A DNA stretch of 6,300 bases from Desulfotignum sp. (GTDB lineage: Bacteria > Desulfobacterota > Desulfobacteria > Desulfobacterales > Desulfobacteraceae), in the NCBI GenBank assembly GCA_021737445.1, contig JAIPDY010000198.1:1-6300 (forward strand), in the 5' to 3' direction. Under the pieces are notes generated by a model that searched no databases, was not told where the DNA came from, and worked only from the letters and a program-made list of their open reading frames with translations. Numbering within the stretch: the stretch's first letter is position 1; each line of letters opens with the position of its first letter. Both the position numbers and the translations under genes were made by a program. Shown here in pieces: positions 1-6,043 of this stretch.

Positions 1-694
1 CCTTTTTCTCAGCCATGTCCATGCGCACTTTCAGCAGATTTTCCAGTACAGCCAGGCTGCGGTTATCCAGCTTGCCTGCGCCTTTGAATTTTTTAAAAAA
101 CGGCGGTGCATGGTTGTCTTCATACCGCACCAAAGCCAGGGCCTCACACTCCTCTTTTGCCCAGTGCAGGCGGTCCATGGCTGCAAGACTGTCGACCAGC
201 CTGCCGTGCAGGGCGATAAGATAGGCCACATCCCCCACGGAATAGGCAACCATGTCCGGTTTCAGGGGGCGTTTGGACCAGTCCTGTTTCTGGAATTTTT
301 TGTCCACATACACATCAAAATGGTCCTTGAGCAGGGCTGCCAGGCCCCGCTCCCTGACATTGAGAAACCGGCAGGCGATTTCCGTGTCAAACAGATTTTC
401 AATCCTGGCGCCCATTTCCCGGTCAAGGCTTCTGACATCAAAATCCGCTCCGTGGAACACCTTGATGATATCGGGATTTTCCAGCACCTGCACAAAAGGG
501 GAAAAGTTGTCAATGGTAAACGGATCCACCAGAAAGGCCTCCTCCCTGGTGGCGATCTGGATCAGGCAGATCTTTTCCTTAAAGGAGTGCATGGAGTCAG
601 CCTCCAGATCCACCCCGATAATTGTGTGTCTGCAAATCCGGGCACAGGCTTGCACCAGATCCGCGTCAGATTCGATAAAGGTAAATTGCAGCAT
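1..694 (-). CDS. rnd: Ribonuclease D (3'-5' exoribonuclease), C-terminus beyond the window
   Basis: This is a DEDD-family 3'-5' exonuclease that trims the 3' ends of tRNA precursors and other small RNAs in the cytoplasm. Only 231 codons are visible, against about 375 residues for E. coli RNase D; the reading frame stays open to the left edge. All three exonuclease motifs can be read: Exo I as D29-L-E31, Exo II around HGADFD at 81-86 with D86, and Exo III as Y151-x3-D155. The family-typical DWSKRPL lies at 138-144. The visible tail, about residues 208-231, looks like the first helix of an HRDC nucleic-acid-binding domain. The ATG at 694-692 is preceded by AAGGG (plus-strand 700-704) with five bases between, a good ribosome binding site. 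The gene is divergent from thrS and shares its AT-rich upstream region. The family assignment is firm; the missing C-terminal part cannot be judged. Confidence 0.9.
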   Translation of the reverse strand, partial: MLQFTFIESDADLVQACARICRHTIIGVDLEADSMHSFKEKICLIQIATREEAFLVDPFTIDNFSPFVQVLENPDIIKVFHGADFDVRSLDREMGARIENLFDTEIACRFLNVRERGLAALLKDHFDVYVDKKFQKQDWSKRPLKPDMVAYSVGDVAYLIALHGRLVDSLAAMDRLHWAKEECEALALVRYEDNHAPPFFKKFKGAGKLDNRSLAVLENLLKVRMDMAEKK

Positions 695-702
695 CTTTTC
701 CC

Positions 703-731
703 TTGATTGTTGGCTGTTCTTTATTTAAAAT
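703..731 (+). promoter_or_regulatory. Predicted sigma70-type promoter for thrS and downstream genes
   Basis: TTGATT at 703-708 matches four of six bases of the -35 consensus. TAAAAT at 726-731 matches five of six of the -10 consensus. The spacer is exactly 17 bases. Transcription would start near 738 and leave an untranslated leader of roughly 30-40 bases. The -35 element overlaps the rnd ribosome binding site on the other strand, so the two divergent start regions are interleaved. This is a prediction from sequence alone. Confidence 0.55.
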
Positions 732-766
732 CTTTATTTTTATATCTAAAACCTATTAAATACAAT

Positions 767-770
767 GGAA
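767..770 (+). promoter_or_regulatory. Weak ribosome binding site that favours the thrS start at 777
   Basis: GGAA lies six bases before the ATG at 777. The in-frame ATG at 765 has only A/T-rich sequence upstream, with no Shine-Dalgarno match. This supports starting thrS at 777, although the motif is weak. Confidence 0.4.
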
Positions 771-776
771 AACAAG

Positions 777-2687
777 ATGGTAACCATAACATTTCCAGAC
801 AATACTATAAAGCAGTTTGAAGAATTTCCCACAGGCATGGATGTCGCAGAAACCATTTCCAGAGGGTTTGCCAGAAACTGCGTGGCCATGAAAATCGATG
901 ACCGGCTGTTGGATTTAAGCCGTCCCATCAAAAACGATGCCCGCATCAATTTCATCACCGTGAACGATGACCAGGCCTTAGATATTCTGCGGCATTCTGC
1001 GGCCCATGTCATGGCAGAAGCAGTGCGCAACCTGTATCCGGAGGCAAAACTTACCATCGGCCCTGTGGTGGAAGACGGATTCTATTATGACATTGACATG
1101 CCCCCGATTTCCGAAGATGACTTGGGAAAAATTGAAGCGGAAATACAAAAAATTATCAAGGCAAAAGCCACATTTGAGCGCCGGGTGGTATCCAGACAGG
1201 AAGCGCTGGATATTTTCAAAGACAATCCTTTCAAGCTGGAACTGATCAATGAACTTGCCGACCAGGAAATCTCCCTGTACAAGAACGGCCAATTCATTGA
1301 CCTGTGCCGGGGTCCCCACATCCCCCATACCGGGATGATCAAGGGCATCAAGCTTCTGAAAATATCGGGTGCCTACTGGCGGGCGGACCAATCCAGAGAA
1401 CAGCTGCAGCGGCTTTACGGCACTGCGTTTTTTGACAAAAAGAAACTCAACCAGTACCTGCATCTCATCGAAGAAGCCAAAAAAAGAGACCACCGCAAAC
1501 TGGGTACCCGGCTGGATCTGTTTTCCTTTCATGACGAAGCTCCGGGCATGGCCTTTTTCCATGCCAGGGGAATGGACATGTGGAATTCCCTGCTGGACTA
1601 CTGGCGTGCGGCCCACCGTGCGGCCGGATATGTGGAGACCAAAACCCCTGTCATGCTCAACCGCAAACTGTGGGAAAAGAGCGGTCACTGGGAAAATTAC
1701 AGGGAAAATATGTACACATCGGTCATCGATGACGAGGAATATGCCATCAAGCCCATGAACTGTCCCGGCGGCATGATCCTGTTCAAGACCCGGTCCTATT
1801 CCTACCGGGATCTGCCCTTACGGGCCGGAGAAGTGGGTCTGGTGCACCGCCATGAACTGTCCGGGGCACTGTCCGGCCTGTTCCGGGTCCGGTCCTTTCA
1901 CCAGGATGATGCCCATATTTTCATGACCCCGGACCAGATCGAAACAGAAGTTTTGGGGGTGCTGCATCTGTCTGAAAAAATCTACCGGCAGTTCGGCCTG
2001 ACCTTTCACCTGGAACTGTCCACCCGGCCGGAAAAATCCATCGGCACGGATGCCCAGTGGGAAGAAGCCACCAGCGGCCTGGAACAGGCCCTGAAGCAGT
2101 ATGGCCAGGAATACATCATCAACCAAGGGGACGGGGCGTTTTACGGCCCCAAGATCGACATCCATATCAAGGATGCCCTGGGAAGAACCTGGCAGTGCGG
2201 CACTGTGCAGCTGGACATGGCCCTGCCGGAACGATTTGATCTGACTTACAAGGGCAAGGACAATGAAAAGCACCGGCCCATCATGATTCACCGGGTGATC
2301 TACGGCTCCATGGAGCGGTTTTTCGGCATCCTGGTGGAACATTTTGCCGGAAAATTTCCGCTGTGGCTGGCACCGGTCCAGGCCGTGATCCTGCCCATCA
2401 CCCAGGACCTGAACGCGCATGCCGATGGTGTGAAAAAAGAGCTGGATGCGGTCGGCATCCGATGCGAGGTGGACCTGCGCAACGAAACGCTGAAAAAGAA
2501 AATCCGGGAAGCCCAGGTCAACTATGTGCCTTTGATCATTACCATCGGCGAAAAGGAAAAACAAAGCAAAACCCTGTCTGTGCGCACCCTGGACGGCAAG
2601 GTGAAAATGGGGGTCGGCCTGGAAGACTTTGTAAAGCCGGTTTTGGGCCACATCAAAGAACGGACCCTGGATGACATTATTTTATAG
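777..2687 (+). CDS. thrS: Threonyl-tRNA synthetase
   Basis: This class II aminoacyl-tRNA synthetase charges tRNA-Thr with threonine in the cytoplasm and edits mischarged serine. From 777 it has 636 residues, normal for the bacterial enzyme. The order is a TGS domain (about 1-62, opening MVTITFPD), the editing domain with H73-x3-H77 and C177-RGP-H181, the class II catalytic core, and the anticodon-binding domain from about 525. The three zinc ligands are in place: C329 in MNCPGG, H380 in HQDDAH and H505 in the segment before YGSMERF, matching E. coli C334, H385 and H511. With the 777 start the editing histidines fall at 73 and 77, exactly the E. coli numbering; an in-frame ATG at 765 would add four residues but lacks a ribosome binding site. 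The gene overlaps the next one by 17 bases. No infC-rpmI-rplT genes, often found near thrS, follow it here. No oddity was seen in the protein. Confidence 0.97.
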   Translation: MVTITFPDNTIKQFEEFPTGMDVAETISRGFARNCVAMKIDDRLLDLSRPIKNDARINFITVNDDQALDILRHSAAHVMAEAVRNLYPEAKLTIGPVVEDGFYYDIDMPPISEDDLGKIEAEIQKIIKAKATFERRVVSRQEALDIFKDNPFKLELINELADQEISLYKNGQFIDLCRGPHIPHTGMIKGIKLLKISGAYWRADQSREQLQRLYGTAFFDKKKLNQYLHLIEEAKKRDHRKLGTRLDLFSFHDEAPGMAFFHARGMDMWNSLLDYWRAAHRAAGYVETKTPVMLNRKLWEKSGHWENYRENMYTSVIDDEEYAIKPMNCPGGMILFKTRSYSYRDLPLRAGEVGLVHRHELSGALSGLFRVRSFHQDDAHIFMTPDQIETEVLGVLHLSEKIYRQFGLTFHLELSTRPEKSIGTDAQWEEATSGLEQALKQYGQEYIINQGDGAFYGPKIDIHIKDALGRTWQCGTVQLDMALPERFDLTYKGKDNEKHRPIMIHRVIYGSMERFFGILVEHFAGKFPLWLAPVQAVILPITQDLNAHADGVKKELDAVGIRCEVDLRNETLKKKIREAQVNYVPLIITIGEKEKQSKTLSVRTLDGKVKMGVGLEDFVKPVLGHIKERTLDDIIL

Positions 2688-3900
2688 CCATGAACCGGTC
2701 CGGCCCGGTTCTCCTGCCGGCGGCCCGAAAGATCCTCTGCGGCAGTCTTTGTTTTCCAGACCGCCCCACACCCGCATCGAGGTGGATTTGTCTGCCATTG
2801 CCCGCAACATCCAGGTCTTGAAGCGGCACTGCAGACCCGGGGCAAAGCTCATGGCTGTGGTCAAGGCCAATGCCTATGGACATGGGGCAGTTCATGTGGC
2901 AAACACCGCTCTGGCCGGCGGTGCAGATTTTCTGGGTGTGGCACGGATGTCAGAGGCAGTGCAGCTGCTGGATTCCGGCATCCGGGCGCCCATGCTGATT
3001 TTCGGTGATGTTTGGCCACAGCAGGCGGTGCAAGGGCAGGCCCATGGCATCAGGATCACCCTCACCAGCCTGGCATCTGCCAGGGCCGTATCAGCAGCTG
3101 CGTTTTCCCATGACTGCACCGTCACCGCCCACATCAAGATAGACACGGGCATGGGACGGCTGGGCCTGTGTGCCGGTGTGAATATGGAGCAGACCATGGC
3201 CGATCTGGAAGCCATGATGCAGCTGGAAAACCTGGCTATCGAAGGGATATATACCCATTTTGCCAATGCCGATGCCATAGACAAAACACATACCAAAAGG
3301 CAGCTGGCACTTTTTTCACAGGTTCTGGACAGGCTTGCCGAAAAAAGTCTGGTGCCCGAGATTGTCCATGCCGCCAACAGCGCCGCCACCCTGGAAATAC
3401 CGGAAAGCCATTTTACCATGGTCCGGCCCGGTATCGCCCTGTACGGACTGTGCCCGGGCCCTGGAGTCAACTGCACAGATCTTACACCGGCTTTGTCCAT
3501 CCTCTCCAGGATCATTCAGGTCAAGCAGGTGCCCAAAGGCTTTGCCGTGTCTTACGGCAGCACCCATGTCACGGACCGGGCCACCACCATTGCCACCATC
3601 CCGGTGGGATATGCCGACGGCTATTCCCGGCTGTTTTCCGCAAAAGCCCATATGCTGGTCAAAGGAAATCGGGCAAAGGTGGCCGGACGGGTATGCATGG
3701 ATTTCACCATGATCGATGTGGGGCATATCACGGACGTAAGATTGGGAGATGAGGTGGTAATTCTGGGTTCCCGGGGCAGTGACACCATATCCGCAGATGA
3801 ACTGGCAAAACTGGCCCATACCATCAACTATGAGATCGTGGCGGGCCTCACCAGCCGGATGCCCGTTTTTTACCGGAAGGCCCATGGCCATGATACCTGA
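2671..3900 (+). CDS. alr: Alanine racemase, PLP-dependent
   Basis: The enzyme interconverts L- and D-alanine, supplying D-Ala for peptidoglycan and other D-Ala products. The PLP lysine is K65 in VVKANAYGHG, with Y69 beside it. Other family residues seen are R163 in GMGRLG, R252 in VRPGIALYG, the catalytic tyrosine Y295 in VSYGSTHVT, and M343-D344 in CMDFTMIDVG. The fold would be an N-terminal TIM barrel and a C-terminal beta domain. At 409 residues it is about 30-45 longer than usual, all in an N-terminal extension rich in Pro, Gly and Arg before the conserved RIEVDLSAIARN (35-46). The ATG at 2671 has GGA six bases upstream and overlaps the thrS end by 17 bases. A TTG at 2749 would give a more typical 383 residues but lacks a ribosome binding site. 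The function is firm; the start is less certain. Confidence 0.95.
   Translation: MTLFYSHEPVRPGSPAGGPKDPLRQSLFSRPPHTRIEVDLSAIARNIQVLKRHCRPGAKLMAVVKANAYGHGAVHVANTALAGGADFLGVARMSEAVQLLDSGIRAPMLIFGDVWPQQAVQGQAHGIRITLTSLASARAVSAAAFSHDCTVTAHIKIDTGMGRLGLCAGVNMEQTMADLEAMMQLENLAIEGIYTHFANADAIDKTHTKRQLALFSQVLDRLAEKSLVPEIVHAANSAATLEIPESHFTMVRPGIALYGLCPGPGVNCTDLTPALSILSRIIQVKQVPKGFAVSYGSTHVTDRATTIATIPVGYADGYSRLFSAKAHMLVKGNRAKVAGRVCMDFTMIDVGHITDVRLGDEVVILGSRGSDTISADELAKLAHTINYEIVAGLTSRMPVFYRKAHGHDT
2692..2711 (+). other. GC-rich hairpin just after the thrS stop codon
   Basis: GAACCGG (2692-2698) and CCGGTTC (2705-2711) form a perfect seven-base-pair stem with a six-base loop, starting five bases after the thrS stop. 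No T-run follows, so it is not a normal intrinsic terminator. It lies inside the non-conserved beginning of alr, where it could affect translation or mRNA stability between the two genes. A hairpin this size can also arise by chance in GC-rich sequence. Confidence 0.4.
3875..3880 (+). promoter_or_regulatory. Ribosome binding site of the CapA-like gene, inside alr
   Basis: GGAAGG lies in the last codons of alr. It precedes two in-frame ATGs, at 3884 (three bases after the motif, six after its GGA core) and at 3890 (nine bases after the motif). It argues against the upstream in-frame ATG at 3779, which would bury the start deep in alr. Confidence 0.55.
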
Positions 3901-5119
3901 TTTCAACTGGACAGAGGGAACCTGGGACTGCCGGCGGAACCTGGACCGGATCCGCCTGTGCATTGCCGGGGACTGGGCACCCATCCGGAACTTTGCCCCC
4001 ATCATGGCACAGGACCCGGCCGCGGTTTACGGCGATCTGTTCGACAGCCTGAACAAGGCAGACCTGAAGATCTTCAACCTGGAAGCCCCCCTGGCCCATG
4101 CCTGCGAGACAATGGTCAAAAGCGGGGCCGCATTCCGGGCCGATCCCTGCCATATCCAGGCCCTGGATATTCTGTCCGTGGATGCAGTCACCCTGGCCAA
4201 CAACCATATCTGGGACTGCGGCCTGCCAGGATTTCACCAGACCCTGGAAACCTTGGCGGAAAAAGGTATCAGGTGGACCGGAGCCGGCCGGAACCTGACA
4301 GTTGCCGCTGCCCCGTTGATCCTGGAAAAAAACAGCCTGAAAATCGGGATTATCAACTTCAGTGAAGGCGAAGACCTGACCTGCGCCACTCCCCGGAGTC
4401 CCGGGGTCATGGGGTGGGACCCGGACCTGATGGAAGCACAGGTGAAAGCCCTGCGCAGCGCTGTGGATCTGGTCCTGGTCATCGCCCACTGCGGTATTGA
4501 GTACATGCCCTTCCCGCCCCCGTATGTGACAGAAGTTTTCCAGCGGCTGGCAGAGGCCGGGGCCGATCTGGTGGTGGGCCACCATCCCCATGTGCCCCAG
4601 GGACTCCAGATCCACAAAGGCATCCCGTTGTTTTACAGCCTGGGCAATTTTGTGTTTTTCCAGCCCACAGACCTGTTGTTCCGCAAACTGGGATTTGTCT
4701 TGTTTGTAGAACTGGACAACCAGGGCATCGCAGCCCTGGAAATGTCCCCGTACCAGATCCATGACCAGGGGTTGGGCCTGTTGACCGGTCCTCCCAAAAC
4801 CGATTTTTTCACCGCCTTCAGACAGATATCAGATCCTTTGCATACCCCCCGGGGCCAGGAAGAGATATGGCATGCCCTGCTCCACTATTACGGTACCCAT
4901 ATGATGGAACCGGAACTGGCAGGGATATTGGACAAACTGAAAACCGATCCCCCCAAAGGCGCAGCCATGTTCAGAAACCGGCTGACCACACCCCAGCATT
5001 GTGCCCTGCTCACCGATACCATGACCCGGATCATGGCAGGTCGCCTGGATGATGCAGCCCCCTGGGCCTTTGATATCGTTCATGAATGGATGACCCGGAA
5101 AATCCCGGGGAAAACATGA
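3884..5119 (+). CDS. CapA/PgsA-family metallophosphatase-like protein, apparently cytoplasmic
   Basis: This protein belongs to the CapA (PGA_cap) family, a calcineurin-like phosphoesterase fold named for poly-gamma-glutamate capsule proteins. Of 411 residues, about 22-290 match the family: the metal-binding GD at 29-30, FNLEAPL at 64-70, LANNH at 104-108, AHCGIEY at 201-207, GHHPHV at 232-237 and YSLGNFVF at 251-258. From about 295 to the end lies a mostly helical-looking extra region that I do not recognise. There is no signal peptide or membrane helix at the N-terminus, unlike classical CapA/PgsA, so it probably acts inside the cell. The start overlaps the alr end by 17 bases; ATG 3890 is an equally possible start, two residues shorter. 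The end overlaps the next gene by four bases (ATGA), which suggests translational coupling. The substrate is unknown; family membership alone does not prove a role in polyglutamate synthesis. Confidence 0.85.
   Translation: MAMIPDFNWTEGTWDCRRNLDRIRLCIAGDWAPIRNFAPIMAQDPAAVYGDLFDSLNKADLKIFNLEAPLAHACETMVKSGAAFRADPCHIQALDILSVDAVTLANNHIWDCGLPGFHQTLETLAEKGIRWTGAGRNLTVAAAPLILEKNSLKIGIINFSEGEDLTCATPRSPGVMGWDPDLMEAQVKALRSAVDLVLVIAHCGIEYMPFPPPYVTEVFQRLAEAGADLVVGHHPHVPQGLQIHKGIPLFYSLGNFVFFQPTDLLFRKLGFVLFVELDNQGIAALEMSPYQIHDQGLGLLTGPPKTDFFTAFRQISDPLHTPRGQEEIWHALLHYYGTHMMEPELAGILDKLKTDPPKGAAMFRNRLTTPQHCALLTDTMTRIMAGRLDDAAPWAFDIVHEWMTRKIPGKT
5107..5111 (+). promoter_or_regulatory. Ribosome binding site that decides the racemase-like start at 5116
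   Basis: GGGGA lies four bases before the ATG at 5116, which overlaps the TGA of the preceding gene as ATGA. The earlier in-frame ATG at 5086 has no comparable motif and would add ten residues not expected in the family. Confidence 0.5.
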
Positions 5120-6021
5120 CGGACACGAACCCCCAGACCATCATGGTCACAGACTCCGGTCTGGGCGGATTGTCCGTGTTTGCCGCCATTGCCGGCAGGC
5201 TGGCCGAAGCATCCCCCCAGCCCCGGGTGAACCTGGTGTATTTCAATGCCTGGCCGGAACCGGACAAAGGATACAACCATTATCCGGACATGGCATACAA
5301 GGCCCGGGTGTTTGACAATGCCCTGGAAGCCATGGCAGATCTGAAACCCGATATTCTTGTCATCGCCTGCAACACCCTGTCCGTGATCTATCCGCACACC
5401 CGTTTTTCCAGGACCACCTCCATTGTCGTGCATGATATTATAGGCCGGGGGGTGGACATGACCGCAGCAGCCCTGACCGGTCACCCCGATACCGGAGTGA
5501 TCCTGTTTGGCACCCCCACCACGGCCCATTCCAGGGTCCATGCCCAAAAATTGATCTGCAAAGGGATTCATCCGGACCGCATCATCAACCAGGGGTGTGT
5601 CAACCTGGCAGGGAAGATTGAAAGAAACCCCTTTGACCCGGACCTTGAAAACATGATCCAGGACAATGTGGACCAGGCCATGACAAAAGGCGCTTTTCAA
5701 TTTCCAACGGTTGCTGCCGCCCTGTGCTGCACCCATTTCGGTTACTGCCGGGCATTGTTTGCATCTGCCATTGCCCGGCATACGGGCACACCGCCATTGA
5801 TCCTGAACCCCAACCAGGGCCTGGCCGACCAGGTTCTTTCCCGGGTGTCCCCGGCCACGGGCAGTGAAACTTCGCACATCACCATGCAGATCCTGTCCCG
5901 GGTGCCGTTGGAGAAGCAACGGATCAAGGCCTATGCAAAGCTCTTTACACCCCATGCCCCGCAAACGGCAGACACATTGAAACACTACCGGCTCGACCCG
6001 GATTTATTTACACTATACTGA
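5116..6021 (+). CDS. Glutamate-racemase-like protein (Asp/Glu racemase superfamily), divergent
   Basis: The protein has the two-cysteine racemase fold of MurI, which makes D-glutamate from L-glutamate without a cofactor. From 5116 it has 301 residues, slightly longer than the usual 255-290. The catalytic set is present: D13-S14 in TDSGLGGLSV, C85 in the ACNT motif, and C205 with H207 in CCTHFGY. The MurI substrate loop that normally reads as D-x4-PYG is not recognisable; instead residues 42-58 run through an aromatic and proline-rich stretch (YFNAWPEP, then DKGYNHYPD). The tail from about 235 is also unlike typical MurI as far as I can judge. The gene starts in a four-base ATGA overlap with the CapA-like gene, so the two are probably translated together. 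It could be the cell's glutamate racemase or a paralogue with another acidic or amide substrate. The superfamily is certain, the specificity is not, so no gene symbol is given. Confidence 0.82.
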   Translation: MTDTNPQTIMVTDSGLGGLSVFAAIAGRLAEASPQPRVNLVYFNAWPEPDKGYNHYPDMAYKARVFDNALEAMADLKPDILVIACNTLSVIYPHTRFSRTTSIVVHDIIGRGVDMTAAALTGHPDTGVILFGTPTTAHSRVHAQKLICKGIHPDRIINQGCVNLAGKIERNPFDPDLENMIQDNVDQAMTKGAFQFPTVAAALCCTHFGYCRALFASAIARHTGTPPLILNPNQGLADQVLSRVSPATGSETSHITMQILSRVPLEKQRIKAYAKLFTPHAPQTADTLKHYRLDPDLFTLY

Positions 6022-6030
6022 AAAATCACA

Positions 6031-6036
6031 AGGAGT
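6031..6036 (+). promoter_or_regulatory. Strong ribosome binding site of the last gene
   Basis: AGGAGT matches the Shine-Dalgarno consensus well and its AGGAG core ends eight bases before the ATG at 6044. It is the best ribosome binding site in the window. The 22-base gap between the two genes contains no hairpin or promoter that I can see. Confidence 0.65.
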
Positions 6037-6043
6037 GCTGTCC

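Larger units (their letters stand above)
695..776. promoter_or_regulatory. AT-rich divergent intergenic region between rnd and thrS
   Basis: This is the only real intergenic gap in the window and is much richer in A and T than the genes beside it. It must hold the start signals for both divergent genes. The plus-strand promoter is listed separately. On the minus strand a TATAAA hexamer (plus-strand 739-744) could be the -10 element for rnd, but the best upstream partner, TTGTAT with a 15-base spacer, is weak, so that promoter is tentative. No T-box, riboswitch or attenuator hairpin fits into so short a leader. Confidence 0.6.

Noticed and set aside
110..706. Open frame of 198 codons on the plus strand
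   Set aside because: It lies opposite ribonuclease D, whose catalytic motifs are all present on the minus strand. The plus-strand translation has no family features.
695..776. T-box or other riboswitch upstream of thrS
   Set aside because: The leader after the predicted start site is only about 30-40 bases, too short for a T-box, and no specifier or antiterminator elements are seen.
978..1688. Open frame of 236 codons on the minus strand
   Set aside because: It is antisense to the conserved editing and catalytic parts of thrS and shows no recognisable protein features.
1818..2651. Open frame of 277 codons on the minus strand
   Set aside because: It is antisense to the thrS catalytic and anticodon domains, in the frame that often stays open in GC-rich coding DNA.
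2681..2760. Intrinsic terminator after thrS
   Set aside because: The hairpin there is not followed by a run of T, and the next gene overlaps thrS.
3779..3883. Longer CapA-like protein starting at 3779
   Set aside because: The extra 35 residues overlap coding sequence of alr by more than 100 bases, show a Trp/Pro-rich out-of-frame composition, and a ribosome binding site lies just before 3884/3890.
3848..4762. Open frame of 304 codons on the minus strand
   Set aside because: It is antisense to the CapA-like gene. The translation is rich in Gly, Gln, His and Val without motifs, as expected of a shadow frame.
5080..5985. Open frame of 301 codons on the minus strand
   Set aside because: It almost exactly mirrors the racemase-like gene, whose catalytic motifs lie on the plus strand.
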